Shown piece by piece: positions 47,599 through 57,252 of a stretch of DNA of 64,000 bases. The stretch is from positions 930,001-994,000 of the forward strand of contig NZ_JAVDXW010000001.1 in NCBI RefSeq assembly GCF_031458135.1, written 5' to 3'. The first letter of the stretch is position 1, and each line of letters opens with the position of its first letter. The translations under genes were made by a program, and so were the position numbers. The DNA comes from Haloactinomyces albus. Its GTDB lineage: Bacteria > Actinomycetota > Actinomycetes > Mycobacteriales > Pseudonocardiaceae. The notes under the pieces were generated by a model. It did no database searches and had not been told where the DNA came from. It saw only the letters and a list, made by a program, of their open reading frames with translations.

Positions 47599-48093
47599 CT
47601 ACTTCCGGTCGGCTTCCTGCTCGGCGAGTCGGTCGAGCAGACGCTGCTCGATCTTGGGCGGCAGCAGGTTCGACACATCGCCGCCATACGTGGCGACCTC
47701 TTTGACCAGAGAACTCGCCAGGAAGCTGTACTCCGGATTGGTCGACATGAACAACGTCTCCACGCCGGACAGGCGCTGATTCATCTGCGCCATCTGCAGC
47801 TCGTAGTCGAAGTCGCTGACGGCCCGGAGCCCCTTGACGATCGCGCCGATGCCGTGCGCCTGGCAGTAATCCACCAGCAACCCGTGCCAGGAGTCGATCC
47901 GCACGTGCGGCCACTGCGTGGTGACCTCACGCAGCATCTCGATCCGCTCGTCGACGTCGAACAGGGTGTTCTTGTTCTTGTTGATCAACACCGCGATGAC
48001 GACTTCGTCGAACAAGCCCGCTGCTCGCTCGATAATGTCCAGATGACCATTGGTGACCGGGTCGTAAGAGCCTGGACAGACGGCACGCCTCAT
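47599..48093 (-). CDS. coaD: Phosphopantetheine adenylyltransferase
   Basis: Fourth step of CoA synthesis from pantothenate: makes dephospho-CoA from phosphopantetheine and ATP. The 164-aa product starts MRRAVCPGSYDPVTNGHLD, with His17 in the nucleotidyltransferase HxGH-type motif, and includes GLRAVSDFDYELQMAQMN and the later STNPEYSFLASSLVKEVA. The start follows the rsmD stop by 54 bp. Confidence 0.97.
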   Translation of the reverse strand: MRRAVCPGSYDPVTNGHLDIIERAAGLFDEVVIAVLINKNKNTLFDVDERIEMLREVTTQWPHVRIDSWHGLLVDYCQAHGIGAIVKGLRAVSDFDYELQMAQMNQRLSGVETLFMSTNPEYSFLASSLVKEVATYGGDVSNLLPPKIEQRLLDRLAEQEADRK

Positions 48094-48147
48094 GAGCGAA
48101 GACGGTAGCAGCACGGAACCCCACCGCTCAGGGCGAGGTGGTGCGGG

Positions 48148-48732
48148 TCACTCGATTGCATCGTCGAGTGCCGCATCCGGGCCTGCGTGCACGGCCCAGT
48201 ACACCACCGTGTCGCCGTAGTTCTTGTGCCGCGAGACCACCAGAGGTTCCGGCCATCGGGGCTCGTCGCTCTGTACGGGCCGCTCCACGATCACCAGGCT
48301 TTCCGGGGCGGTCCAGCCATGGGTGACCAGCAGGCCGTACTCCTGATTCAACTGGGCGGAGTCCACGGCATAAGGCGGGTCGATGAGCACGAGGTCGTAC
48401 GGCTCGCGTGGCCGTGCGGCCAGTGCGGCCGCCACCGTCGTCTGCTCGATGCGCACGTGCCGCAGTCCCAGCTTCTCGGCGTTGCGACGCAGCAGCCGCG
48501 CCGCACGCCGGTCGGATTCCACGAAGGTGGCCTGCGCCGCCCCGCGGGAGAGCGCCTCGAGCCCGAGAGCACCGGAACCCGCGTAGAGGTCGAGAACCCG
48601 GAGGCCGGACAGATCCAGCGCCGATTCGAGGGCGCTGAACAGGGACTCCCGAACCCTCTCCCGAGTGGGTCTGGTACCGCGCGGCGGTACCTCGATTCTC
48701 CGTCCGCCTGCGCTGCCTGCCACGATCCGCAT
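48148..48732 (-). CDS. rsmD: 16S rRNA (guanine(966)-N2)-methyltransferase RsmD
   Basis: Methylates G966 of 16S rRNA. The 194-aa product begins MRIVAGSAGGRRI. The SAM site is LDLYAGSGALGLEAL at about 48-62, and the catalytic motif LVLIDPPYAV is at 114-123. Standard length, conserved neighbour of coaD. A longer reading to 48936 runs into pyc terminator sequence. Confidence 0.94.
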   Translation of the reverse strand: MRIVAGSAGGRRIEVPPRGTRPTRERVRESLFSALESALDLSGLRVLDLYAGSGALGLEALSRGAAQATFVESDRRAARLLRRNAEKLGLRHVRIEQTTVAAALAARPREPYDLVLIDPPYAVDSAQLNQEYGLLVTHGWTAPESLVIVERPVQSDEPRWPEPLVVSRHKNYGDTVVYWAVHAGPDAALDDAIE

Positions 48733-48803
48733 CACCCGGCCATCATCCCAGCCCGCCGTGCACGGCTTGCGCGGCACGTGGAGATGACGTACTCCGCATG
48801 AAC

Positions 48804-48846
48804 GAGGGGCGTCCGTAACCGGTCCCTCCGGCCCCGGACGCCCCTC
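48804..48846 (-). terminator. Terminator after pyc
   Basis: GAGGGGCGTCCG pairs exactly with CGGACGCCCCTC over 12 bp around a 19-nt loop that itself contains a CCGG/CCGG stem. It starts 14 bp after the pyc stop. No U-run. Confidence 0.75.
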
Positions 48847-48859
48847 ACTTCTGGAGCCG

Positions 48860-51800
48860 TCAGCCCAGTTCGATGATGAGGTCTCCCCCCTCGACCTGCT
48901 GCACCGAACCGATCGCGACCCGCTTGACCGTGCCACTCTGCTGCGCGGTGATCGCGGCCTCCATCTTCATCGCCTCGATCGTGGCCACGGTCTGACCGGT
49001 CTCCACCACGTCGCCCTCGGCGGCCGAGAGTGTCACGACGCCGGAGAACGGCGCAGGAACGTGGCTCAGGTTGGACCGATCGGCCTTCTCCGCGACCGGC
49101 AAATCCGAGGCCACCGAGCGATCCCGTACCTGGATGGGACGCATCTGGCCGTTGAGGATCGCCATGACGGTCCGGACACCGCGTTCATCGGCCTCACTGA
49201 TCGCCTCCAGCCCGATGAGCAGTCGCACACCGGGTTCGAGGTCCACCGAGTACTCCTCACCGGGGCTCAGCCCGTAGAAGAAGTCCTTGCTGCGCAGCAG
49301 CGACGTGTCGCCGTAGTTGTGGCGATGCTCGGCGAAATCCTTGGTGGGCTTGGTGAACAAGAGCCGGTTGAGCGTATGGCGCCGGTCGTTGACCAGCCCC
49401 TCTCGATCCTCCGCGGACAGTTCGGCCACCGCGCTTGCCTGCGTGCGTCCCTGGAGCGCACGGCTGCGGAACGGCTCCGGCCACCCGCCGGGCGGGTCGC
49501 CGAGTTCTCCCTTGAGGAAGCCGATCACCGACTCCGGCACGTCGAACTTGGCGGGATCCTCCTCGAAATCGCCCGGATCCACACCAGCACCGACCAGGTG
49601 CAGTGCGAGATCTCCCACCACCTTCGACGACGGGGTGACCTTCACCAGCCTGCCGAGCATGCGGTCGGCTGCGGCATACATCGCCTCGATCTCTTCGAAC
49701 TTGTCACCGAGTCCCAGCGCGACGGCCTGGGTGCGCAGATTGGACAGCTGCCCACCGGGGATCTCGTGGTGGTAGACGCGACCGGTCGGCGAGGCCAGCC
49801 CGGCCTCGAACGGCTTGTAGATCTTGCGGACCGACTCCCAGTAGGGCTCCAGGTCACAGACCGCACCCAGGTCGAGTCCCGTGGCTCGATCGGTGTGGTC
49901 GGTGGCCGCCACCACCGAGGAGAGCGCGGGCTGCGACGTCGTTCCCGCCAGCGACGCGGAGGCGCCGTCGACGGCATCCACTCCGGCCTGAATGGCCGCC
50001 AGGTACGTCGCGAGCTGGCCGCCCGGCGTGTCATGGGTGTGCAGGTGCACCGGGAGATCGAATTCCCGGCGCAGCGCCGAGACCAGCGTGGCCGCTGCCG
50101 GTGGGCGCAGCAGGCCCGCCATGTCCTTGATGGCCAGCACGTGCGCACCGGCTTCGACGATCTCCTCGGCCAGCCGCAGGTAGTAGTCCAGCGTGTACAG
50201 CTTCTCCGAGGGATCGGACAGGTCCGCCGTGTAGCACAGCGCGACCTCGGCGACCGACCGCCCGGTGCCCCGCACCGCCTGAATCGCCGGGCGCATCTGC
50301 TCGACATCGTTGAGCGCGTCGAAGATGCGGAAGATGTCGATACCGGTGTCGGTGGCCTCCTGCACGAAATGCTCGGTCACTTCGGTGGGGTAGGGCGTGT
50401 AGCCGACGGTGTTGCGCCCGCGCAGCAGCATCTGCAAGCAGATGTTCGGTGCTGCTTCGCGCAGCGCGGCCAACCGTTCCCACGGATCCTCGGCCAGGAA
50501 GCGCAACGCCACGTCGTAGGTTGCCCCGCCCCAGCACTCCAGCGACAGCATCTCCGGTGTCATCCGGGCCACGTGCGGGGCGACCGCCGCGAGATCCTTG
50601 GTGCGTACTCGGGTGGCCAGCAGCGACTGGTGGGCATCCCGGAAAGTCGTATCGGTGACACCCACCGCATCGGATTCACGCAACCAGCGGGCGAAGCCCT
50701 CGGGGCCGAGTTCGGTGAGCTTCTGCTTCGAACCGGCGGGTGGCTCCACCGACAGGTCCACATCGGGCAGCTTGGCCGCTGGTTCGGGCGCCGTCGGGCG
50801 TTCACCGTTGGGTCGGTTGACCGTCACATCGGCCAAGTAGCTCAGCAGGCGCGTCCCCCGGTCCGCGGAATGCCGCGCGGTCAGCAGATGCGGGCGCTGC
50901 TCGATGAACGAGGTGGTGATCCTTCCCTCGGCGAAGTCCGGATCGTCCAGAACCGCCTGCAGGAACGGGATATTGGTGGCCACACCGCGGATCCGGAACT
51001 CCGCGACCGCACGGCGCGCCCGGGCCACGGCAGTAGGGAAGTTCCTGCCTCGACAGGAGAGCTTGACCAGCATGGAGTCGAAGTGCGCGCTGACGCTGGT
51101 TCCGGCGAAGGCGGTGCCACCGTCCAGCCGGACACCCGCGCCGCCGGGTGAGCGATAGGCGCTGATCATGCCCGTGTCCGGACGGAAACCGTTGGTCGGG
51201 TCCTCGGTGGTGATTCGGCACTGCAGGGCGGACCCGCGCAGCCGAATCGTGTCCTGGGTCATGCCGAGGTCTTCGAGTGTTTCCCCGCTGGCGATGCGCA
51301 GCTGGGACTGCACGAGGTCGGCATCGGTGACCTCCTCGGTCACGGTGTGCTCGACCTGGATGCGGGGATTCATCTCGATGAACATGTGACGACCGTGCTC
51401 ATCGACGAGGAACTCCACGGTGCCCGCGTTGACGTAGCCGATGTGCTCGGCGAAGGCCACGGCGTCGGCGCAGATCCGCTCGCGCAGGTCGGGGTCGAGA
51501 TTGGGCGCCGGAGCGATCTCGACGACCTTCTGATGCCTGCGCTGTACCGAGCAATCACGCTCGTAGAGGTGGACGATGTTGCCCGAGCCGTCGGCGAGGA
51601 TCTGCACCTCGATGTGGCGGGGATCGACCACGGCCTGTTCGAGAATCACCGTCGGATCCCCGAAGGCCGACTCGGCCTCGCGCATCGCCGCTTCCAGCGC
51701 CTCGCGCAGGGATTCGAGTTCGTTGACGCGGCGCATCCCACGCCCGCCACCACCGGATACGGCTTTGACGAACACCGGAAACCGCATGCCCTCGGCCACG

Positions 51801-52237
51801 CTCATCAGCTCGTCGATGTCGCTGGAGGGGTCCGAGGAATCCAGCACCGGTACCCCGGCGTCGCGAGCGGCTTGGACCGCTCGGGCCTTGTTCCCGGTGA
51901 GCTGCAGAATATCGTGGTTCGGGCCGACGAACGTGATCCCCGCCTCGTGGCAGGCTCTGGCCAACTCCGGATTCTCCGAGAGGAAACCGTAGCCCGGGTA
52001 GACGGCGTCTGCTCCCGCTCGCCTCGCCGCTTTGATGATCTCCTCGACGGATAGGTAGGCGCGAACCGGGTGGCCGGGCTCGCCGATCTCGTAGGACTCG
52101 TCGGCCTTCAGCCGATGTAGCGAGTTGCGGTCTTCATAGGGAAACACAGCAACAGTGCCCGCTTGAAGCTCATATCCGGCGCGGAAGGCTCGGATTGCGA
52201 TCTCGCCGCGGTTGGCGACGAGGACCTTGCGGAACAT
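48860..52237 (-). CDS. pyc: Pyruvate carboxylase
   Basis: Biotin enzyme that makes oxaloacetate from pyruvate and bicarbonate to refill the TCA cycle. The product is 1125 aa from an ATG with AGGAGG upstream. The biotin carboxylase domain (about 1-450) has LVANRGEIAIRAFRA, the ATP-grasp loop KAVSGGGGRGMR and EMNPRIQVEHTVTEE. The carboxyltransferase domain (about 520-960) contains DAHQSLLATRVRT and MLSLECWGGATYDVALRF. The biotin-carrier domain at the end holds EAMKMEAAIT with the biotinyl Lys. The AT-rich tract upstream may be part of its promoter. Confidence 0.97.
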   Translation of the reverse strand: MFRKVLVANRGEIAIRAFRAGYELQAGTVAVFPYEDRNSLHRLKADESYEIGEPGHPVRAYLSVEEIIKAARRAGADAVYPGYGFLSENPELARACHEAGITFVGPNHDILQLTGNKARAVQAARDAGVPVLDSSDPSSDIDELMSVAEGMRFPVFVKAVSGGGGRGMRRVNELESLREALEAAMREAESAFGDPTVILEQAVVDPRHIEVQILADGSGNIVHLYERDCSVQRRHQKVVEIAPAPNLDPDLRERICADAVAFAEHIGYVNAGTVEFLVDEHGRHMFIEMNPRIQVEHTVTEEVTDADLVQSQLRIASGETLEDLGMTQDTIRLRGSALQCRITTEDPTNGFRPDTGMISAYRSPGGAGVRLDGGTAFAGTSVSAHFDSMLVKLSCRGRNFPTAVARARRAVAEFRIRGVATNIPFLQAVLDDPDFAEGRITTSFIEQRPHLLTARHSADRGTRLLSYLADVTVNRPNGERPTAPEPAAKLPDVDLSVEPPAGSKQKLTELGPEGFARWLRESDAVGVTDTTFRDAHQSLLATRVRTKDLAAVAPHVARMTPEMLSLECWGGATYDVALRFLAEDPWERLAALREAAPNICLQMLLRGRNTVGYTPYPTEVTEHFVQEATDTGIDIFRIFDALNDVEQMRPAIQAVRGTGRSVAEVALCYTADLSDPSEKLYTLDYYLRLAEEIVEAGAHVLAIKDMAGLLRPPAAATLVSALRREFDLPVHLHTHDTPGGQLATYLAAIQAGVDAVDGASASLAGTTSQPALSSVVAATDHTDRATGLDLGAVCDLEPYWESVRKIYKPFEAGLASPTGRVYHHEIPGGQLSNLRTQAVALGLGDKFEEIEAMYAAADRMLGRLVKVTPSSKVVGDLALHLVGAGVDPGDFEEDPAKFDVPESVIGFLKGELGDPPGGWPEPFRSRALQGRTQASAVAELSAEDREGLVNDRRHTLNRLLFTKPTKDFAEHRHNYGDTSLLRSKDFFYGLSPGEEYSVDLEPGVRLLIGLEAISEADERGVRTVMAILNGQMRPIQVRDRSVASDLPVAEKADRSNLSHVPAPFSGVVTLSAAEGDVVETGQTVATIEAMKMEAAITAQQSGTVKRVAIGSVQQVEGGDLIIELG

Positions 52238-52461
52238 GCCGGCTACCTCCTGGCACAGGTGTCGGACGATCTGCAAACACTACCCCGAAAATTCTCCCTT
52301 TCGGGAGTGCCTCCCGCGTGATGGGAATCATTCGCATTTCCCGATAGCCCTGTGACCAGCCTGGCTCGAGCACAGAAACAAGAAGACACCGGAGGAAAAT
52401 TTTTCAAAATTTTTTACACAGCGAATATGCTGCCACTTCACACGCTCCCATGCGGAGCAGG
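52238..52461. promoter_or_regulatory. AT-rich interval upstream of pyc
   Basis: About 220 bp between recG and pyc. It holds a striking A/T tract (about 52396-52416) in GC-rich DNA and a small CTCCC/GGGAG repeat closer to pyc. No clear -35/-10 pair was placed. Confidence 0.35.
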
Positions 52462-54711
52462 TTAACTCTTCTCCAGGAATTCGGCGCGCTCCTCGTCGAC
52501 CAGTTCGGCGACCATACGTGCCAGCCCCGGGTGCTCCCGAAGTTGCGGATCATCGCCGACGACGTGCTCGGCTTCCTCGCGTGCCCGGGCGATCACGTCC
52601 TCGTCGCGCAGCAGCGACAGCATCTTCAGCCCCGACTTCCGACCCGACTGCGTGGCCCCGAGGATGTCGCCTTCCCTGCGCAACTGGAGATCGACTCGAG
52701 CGAGCTCGAACCCGTCGGTGGTCGCGGCGACCGCGTCGAGCCGCTCCCGCGTGGCCGTACCCGCCATCGCCTCACTGACCAGCAGGCACAGCCCCGGTGC
52801 GCTGCCCCGGCCGACACGTCCACGCAGCTGGTGCAGTTGACTGACTCCGAACCGCTCGGCGTCCATGATCACCATGGCGGTTGCGTTCGGCACGTCGACA
52901 CCGACCTCCACGACCGTGGTCGCCACGAGCACATCGAGCTCTCCCGCGGCGAAGGCCCGCATCGCGGCATCCTTGTCCTCGGCCGGAAGCCTGCCGTGCA
53001 GCACGCCCAATCGCAGGTCCGCCAGTGGTCCCTCGCGCAACCGTGCGGCAATGTCGATCACCGCCAGCGGCGGACGTTGCTGTCGATTTCCGCCGTCCCG
53101 GGGTGATTCCTCCGTACCGTCCTCGGCGAAGGAGGCCGGTTCGTCGCGGGACGAACTGCCCTCCGCGGCCTCGTCATCGCCGACCCTCGGACACACGACA
53201 TAGACCTGGTGACCTGCTGCGACCTCCTCGCACACGCGCTGCCACACCCGGTCGAGCCAGTTCGGTTTCTCGGCGACGGGCACGACACTGGTGCTGATCG
53301 ACGCACGACCATGCGGCAGTTCCCGCAAGGACGAGGTTTCCAGGTCGCCGTAGACGGTCATGGCCACCGTGCGCGGAATGGGGGTGGCCGTCATGACCAG
53401 CACGTGCGGTGCGGCCGCAGCACCACCGCGAGCCCGCAACGCATCCCGCTGTTCGACGCCGAAGCGGTGCTGCTCATCGACCACCACGAGCCCGAGATCC
53501 GCGAACGACACTCGGTCCTGGAGAAGCGCGTGGGTACCGACCACGATGCCCGCGCTCCCGGATGCGGCATCCAGCATCGCCTGCTTGCGCTGTGCCGTGG
53601 ACAACGAGCCGGTGAGCAGAGTGACACGGGTGGCCTGCTCGGCACCGTCGAGTTCGCCCGCCCGGGCGAGATCGCCCAGCAACCCCGTCAGGGAACGCGC
53701 GTGCTGGGCGGCCAGCACCTCGGTCGGGGCGAGCATCGCCGCCTGCCGTCCGGAGTCGACGACCTGCAGCATGGCCCGCAGCGCTACCACGGTCTTGCCG
53801 CTGCCCACCTCGCCCTGCACGAGTCGGTTCATCGGATGTTCGGTGGCCAGGTCCGCGGCGATTCGCTCCCCGATTTCCCGCTGCCCGGTGGTGAGGTCGA
53901 ATGGCAGCCGTTGGTCGAAAGCAGCCAGGATGCCGTCCTCGGCCGGCGGCGAGGCCGGGGCCGAACGTTCCTGCGAAGCACCCCGCAACCGAGCCAGCGC
54001 GAGCTGCACGCCCAGTGCCTCGTCCCATTTCAGGCGTTGCCCGGCCGATTCCACCTCGGAGAGATCGCGCGGCCGGTGAATCGTGTGCAGCGCCTCCTGC
54101 AACCCCATCACCCCGGCACGCTCGCGCAATGCCTCGGGCAACGGATCCTCGGTGCCGTCCCAGACATCCAGAACCTGACCGACACAGCGCGCGATGGACC
54201 ACGATGGCAGCCCCTGCGCGGCGGGATAGACCGGAATCAACGCCGCGGCGAATTCCTCGGCCGCCGAATGGACCTCATCACCGCCGGCCTCGGTAGCCGA
54301 TCCCGCATCGAACAGCTGATATTCGGGATGGGCGAGCTGTAACTGATGCCGGTAGGCGGTCACTTTGCCTGCGAACATGCCTTGCCTGCCGGGAAGCAGT
54401 TCCCGTTCCCGCCATGCCTGATTGAAGAAGGTACAGGTCAATGAACGGTGCCCATCGGTGATCCGAGCTTCGACGATCGTGCCACGCCGCGAACGCATGG
54501 TGCGCTTGCTCACGCGTTCCACCTGCGCCAGCACCGTGGCATGCTCCCCGATCTCGAGACCGGCGATAGCGGTCAGCTCCCCGCGCTCGGCGTACCGACG
54601 CGGATAGTGGCGTAGCAGGTCACCCACCGTGGCCAGGCCGAAGGCCGAATCGAGCGCCCTGGCCGTCTTCGCTCCCAATACCCGATCGAGTTTCGCGTCT
54701 CCCGCCGTCAT
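52462..54711 (-). CDS. recG: ATP-dependent DNA helicase RecG
   Basis: Branched-DNA translocase that remodels stalled forks and Holliday junctions. The 749-aa product has an N-terminal wedge/OB domain (about 50-180). Then come motif I GEVGSGKTVVALRA, Ia LAPTEVLAAQHA, DExH box VVVDEQHRFGVEQRDAL, III MTATPIPRT and V/VI region ATTVVEVGVDVPNA to QLRGRVGRG. The insertion between helicase lobes near residues 520-545 is Glu/Ser-rich. It is encoded in the DAK-recG-pyc-rsmD-coaD order usual in actinobacteria. Confidence 0.96.
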   Translation of the reverse strand: MTAGDAKLDRVLGAKTARALDSAFGLATVGDLLRHYPRRYAERGELTAIAGLEIGEHATVLAQVERVSKRTMRSRRGTIVEARITDGHRSLTCTFFNQAWRERELLPGRQGMFAGKVTAYRHQLQLAHPEYQLFDAGSATEAGGDEVHSAAEEFAAALIPVYPAAQGLPSWSIARCVGQVLDVWDGTEDPLPEALRERAGVMGLQEALHTIHRPRDLSEVESAGQRLKWDEALGVQLALARLRGASQERSAPASPPAEDGILAAFDQRLPFDLTTGQREIGERIAADLATEHPMNRLVQGEVGSGKTVVALRAMLQVVDSGRQAAMLAPTEVLAAQHARSLTGLLGDLARAGELDGAEQATRVTLLTGSLSTAQRKQAMLDAASGSAGIVVGTHALLQDRVSFADLGLVVVDEQHRFGVEQRDALRARGGAAAAPHVLVMTATPIPRTVAMTVYGDLETSSLRELPHGRASISTSVVPVAEKPNWLDRVWQRVCEEVAAGHQVYVVCPRVGDDEAAEGSSSRDEPASFAEDGTEESPRDGGNRQQRPPLAVIDIAARLREGPLADLRLGVLHGRLPAEDKDAAMRAFAAGELDVLVATTVVEVGVDVPNATAMVIMDAERFGVSQLHQLRGRVGRGSAPGLCLLVSEAMAGTATRERLDAVAATTDGFELARVDLQLRREGDILGATQSGRKSGLKMLSLLRDEDVIARAREEAEHVVGDDPQLREHPGLARMVAELVDEERAEFLEKS

Positions 54712-54878
54712 CGCTTCACCAGCTCCGCTTCGTCCCTCTCAACGCGGCACGTTATCGGGCATGACCGACAACCGCCGCCGTGTCCGGATTGCCGAACAGT
54801 GTCCAACCGTTTCGGATTCCGCGGGTATCCGCGCACGGACGAACCGGGCTGCACACCGAACCGATCGTTACGGACACG

Positions 54879-56606
54879 CTATTCCACTCCCAGCAGAAGC
54901 ACCGCGGCGAGATTTCCGGCACGGTGGCAGTGGAACTCGACCTCCGGATGGGCACGGTGGAGATGCCGGGCGAACTCCTCCGCCAGGGAGTCCGGTGCGT
55001 GGTCATCCACCAACGCGGTGACCAGTTCCCCGCCCGCCGTCAGCATCCGGTCCACCAGCTCGCACGCCGCCGTGACGAGGTTATCGCCGATCAGCACGAC
55101 CTCCCCGTCGGCCAGCCCGAGAACATCACCCGGCTGGCAGTAGCCCACCCAGGTCAGCGCCTGCCGTACCGTGACGATCAACTCTCCCCGGCGGGTCGCA
55201 GCCGCTGCCTCGGCCAGAGCCACCGCATCCTCGGCCGTTCTGCGATCCGGGTCGTGTACGGCCAGCGCAGCCAGCCCCTGCACCGGAGAAGCACTCGGCA
55301 CGACCACGACCTCACGTCCGTCGCCGACCGCCCGCCCCGCAGCCTCCTCGGCAATCGGCATCAGCATCTCGTCGTTCGGCAGCACCAGCACGTGTGCCGC
55401 CTTCGTCGCGATGATCGCCGCGATCATGTCGTCGGTCCCGGGGGCACGGTGAGAGTCGATCATGAGCACGCAGGCCCCCTCGGAGCGAAACAAGGCCGCG
55501 AGCGCCTCGCTGCGCGCACACGCGAGTACGACTGCTCCGGTTCCGGCGGCCCGGCGGGGTACGACGGCCCGGGTTCCGGCCGTCCCGGCGGGATTATCGG
55601 TGGGGTTATCGGTGGGAATCGGGGTGGAGACGGCCCCGGGCACCTGGTCGGCGAAGCGCGTCACCCGGATCCCGTGCACCCGTCCGAGTTCGATGCCCGA
55701 CTCGATGGCGGCACCGATATCGTCACAGTGCACGTGCACCGCCCAGGACTCACCATCGACCCAGGATTCACCGTCGGCACCGATGCCCGAACCGGCACAG
55801 GCCACCGAGCCATCACCGACAACGGAGACACAGTCGCCGAGACGGGACAGCGTCTCCTGCAGCCGCACGGTGTCGTCCGAGCACGCGCCCGAGAGCAGGT
55901 ACATGACTTCGTAGGAGTAAGCGGACTCGTGGCCCGGCGACGTCACCGGGGCGCTCTCGGACCGTCCTTGCAGGGACAACCGCTGTTCGGCAGCCAGTCG
56001 CTCACCATCGCGAACCACCGCATGCAGCATGTCGAGCAGCACCACGAGCCCGCGGCCACCGGCGTCGACCACGCCCGCGGCCTGCAATACGGGAAGTTGC
56101 CGGGTGGTTTCGTCCAACGCACGAACCGAGGCCTCCGTTGCCGCCCGCACCACGGTGGGCAGGTCCGTCCCGGCCTCCCGCGCAGCTTGCACGGCCGAGT
56201 GCAGCACCGACAGCAAGGTGCCCGCGCGAGGTTCGGCCACAGCCCGGATGGCCCGTGACTCGGCCCGCTCCAAAGCCCCGCGAATCATGCTCCCGTCCAT
56301 CGCCGACACTCCCCCGGGCTCCTCGGCAAGGCCCCGCAGCATCTGCGACAGCAGCATTCCCGAGTTCCCTCGTGCCCCGGTGAGGGCGCCCCTCGCGAGA
56401 GCTCCGAGAACGCTCTCGGGCGTCTCCGGCCCGGCCTCGATCGCGGCCACGGCCGAACGCATGGTCTGCAGGAGATTCGTACCGGTGTCGTTGTCGGCCA
56501 CCGGGTAGACGTTGATGCGGTCGATGGCCTCCCGGTCACCGGCCAATGCCGTCACCGAGAGCTCGGCCCACTGCCGGACCGCCGCGCCATCCAGCACCTG
56601 CAACAC
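54879..56606 (-). CDS. DAK2-domain protein, FakA-like kinase
   Basis: 575 aa from GTG at 56606, with AGGAGGG upstream; the longer frame runs into the divergent rpmB region. The DAK2 kinase domain has INVYPVADNDTGTN at about 31-44 and ALARGALTGARGNSGMLLSQ, the phosphate/Mg2+ loops. A linker and a C-terminal DegV-like half (from about 320) follow. In other bacteria FakA phosphorylates fatty acids held by FakB for phospholipid synthesis, and the domain order fits. The middle has short Val/Gly/Glu repeats. It lies upstream of recG, divergent from rpmB. Confidence 0.88.
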   Translation of the reverse strand: MLQVLDGAAVRQWAELSVTALAGDREAIDRINVYPVADNDTGTNLLQTMRSAVAAIEAGPETPESVLGALARGALTGARGNSGMLLSQMLRGLAEEPGGVSAMDGSMIRGALERAESRAIRAVAEPRAGTLLSVLHSAVQAAREAGTDLPTVVRAATEASVRALDETTRQLPVLQAAGVVDAGGRGLVVLLDMLHAVVRDGERLAAEQRLSLQGRSESAPVTSPGHESAYSYEVMYLLSGACSDDTVRLQETLSRLGDCVSVVGDGSVACAGSGIGADGESWVDGESWAVHVHCDDIGAAIESGIELGRVHGIRVTRFADQVPGAVSTPIPTDNPTDNPAGTAGTRAVVPRRAAGTGAVVLACARSEALAALFRSEGACVLMIDSHRAPGTDDMIAAIIATKAAHVLVLPNDEMLMPIAEEAAGRAVGDGREVVVVPSASPVQGLAALAVHDPDRRTAEDAVALAEAAAATRRGELIVTVRQALTWVGYCQPGDVLGLADGEVVLIGDNLVTAACELVDRMLTAGGELVTALVDDHAPDSLAEEFARHLHRAHPEVEFHCHRAGNLAAVLLLGVE

Positions 56607-56937
56607 CCTTGCCCTCCTATGCCACGGTGAGGCCGCTCGCACGGTGCGCACGAGAATATCCGCACCGGTACCACTCGCCCGGCAGTGCCGCGCGAGCGAG
56701 GTGTTTTCGGGCGCCCACAGCAGGTGGGTTAGACTGTGCCAGTTCCTGGAAGCCGTGTAGCGGCTCGCCGGGACGGTGCCGCCGGAGGCGGGGTGTCCAG
56801 CACGCGCAGTCACCCTGGGTGGTGAGACCGCACGTGAGTGTGGATCGCTCGCGTGGCCTCTCCTCGCTGTCACCGCAGCGAGAGTTCCCCCGCCGCAGGC
56901 GAGGGAGGATATCGACGCAAAGTTAGGGGTGTCTGAC
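56607..56937. other. Divergent promoter region of rpmB and the FakA-like gene
   Basis: About 330 bp. It must hold promoters for both directions, but no convincing consensus pair was found; TTAGACTGT near 56730 is a possible -10 for rpmB without a good -35. The upstream part of the rpmB frame is open but not conserved. Confidence 0.4.
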
Positions 56938-57129
56938 GTGGCTGCCGTTTGCGACGTCTGCAACAAGGGGCCGGGCTTCGGCATGTCGGTCTCACACTCG
57001 CACCGGCGTACCAAGCGCCGGTGGAATCCGAACATCCAGACCGTGCACGCGAAGATCGGTCTTTCGCAGCGTAAGCGCATGAACGTGTGCACTTCCTGCC
57101 TGAAGGCAGGCAAGGTCGTGCGGGGCTGA
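56938..57129 (+). CDS. rpmB: 50S ribosomal protein L28, zinc-binding form
   Basis: A 63-aa protein starting [15 protein letters not shown] from GTG 56938, preceded by AGGGG. CDVC near the N-terminus and CTSC near the C-terminus give a full four-Cys zinc site, so this is the C+ form. Actinobacteria often have a second Cys-free copy that replaces it under zinc limitation; that copy is not in this window. A strong terminator follows. Confidence 0.95.
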   Translation: MAAVCDVCNKGPGFGMSVSHSHRRTKRRWNPNIQTVHAKIGLSQRKRMNVCTSCLKAGKVVRG

Positions 57130-57152
57130 CTCCACCACGGCCGACGAACTTC

Positions 57153-57186
57153 CCCCGGGACGGCTCAGACGTCCCGGGGTTTTTTA
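57153..57186 (+). terminator. Intrinsic terminator after rpmB
   Basis: A 10-bp stem (CCCCGGGACG/CGTCCCGGGG) with a 7-nt loop ends in a run of six T. Confidence 0.93.
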
Positions 57187-57252
57187 CTGCCGAGGCCGAA
57201 AACCTCGAGACGGCGGTTCGGCAGTCATCCACGCAGACCTACAGAGCGGGCT

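Noticed and set aside
49061-51151. 696-codon plus-strand open frame
   Set aside because: Antisense of pyc, with every pyc motif intact on the minus strand.
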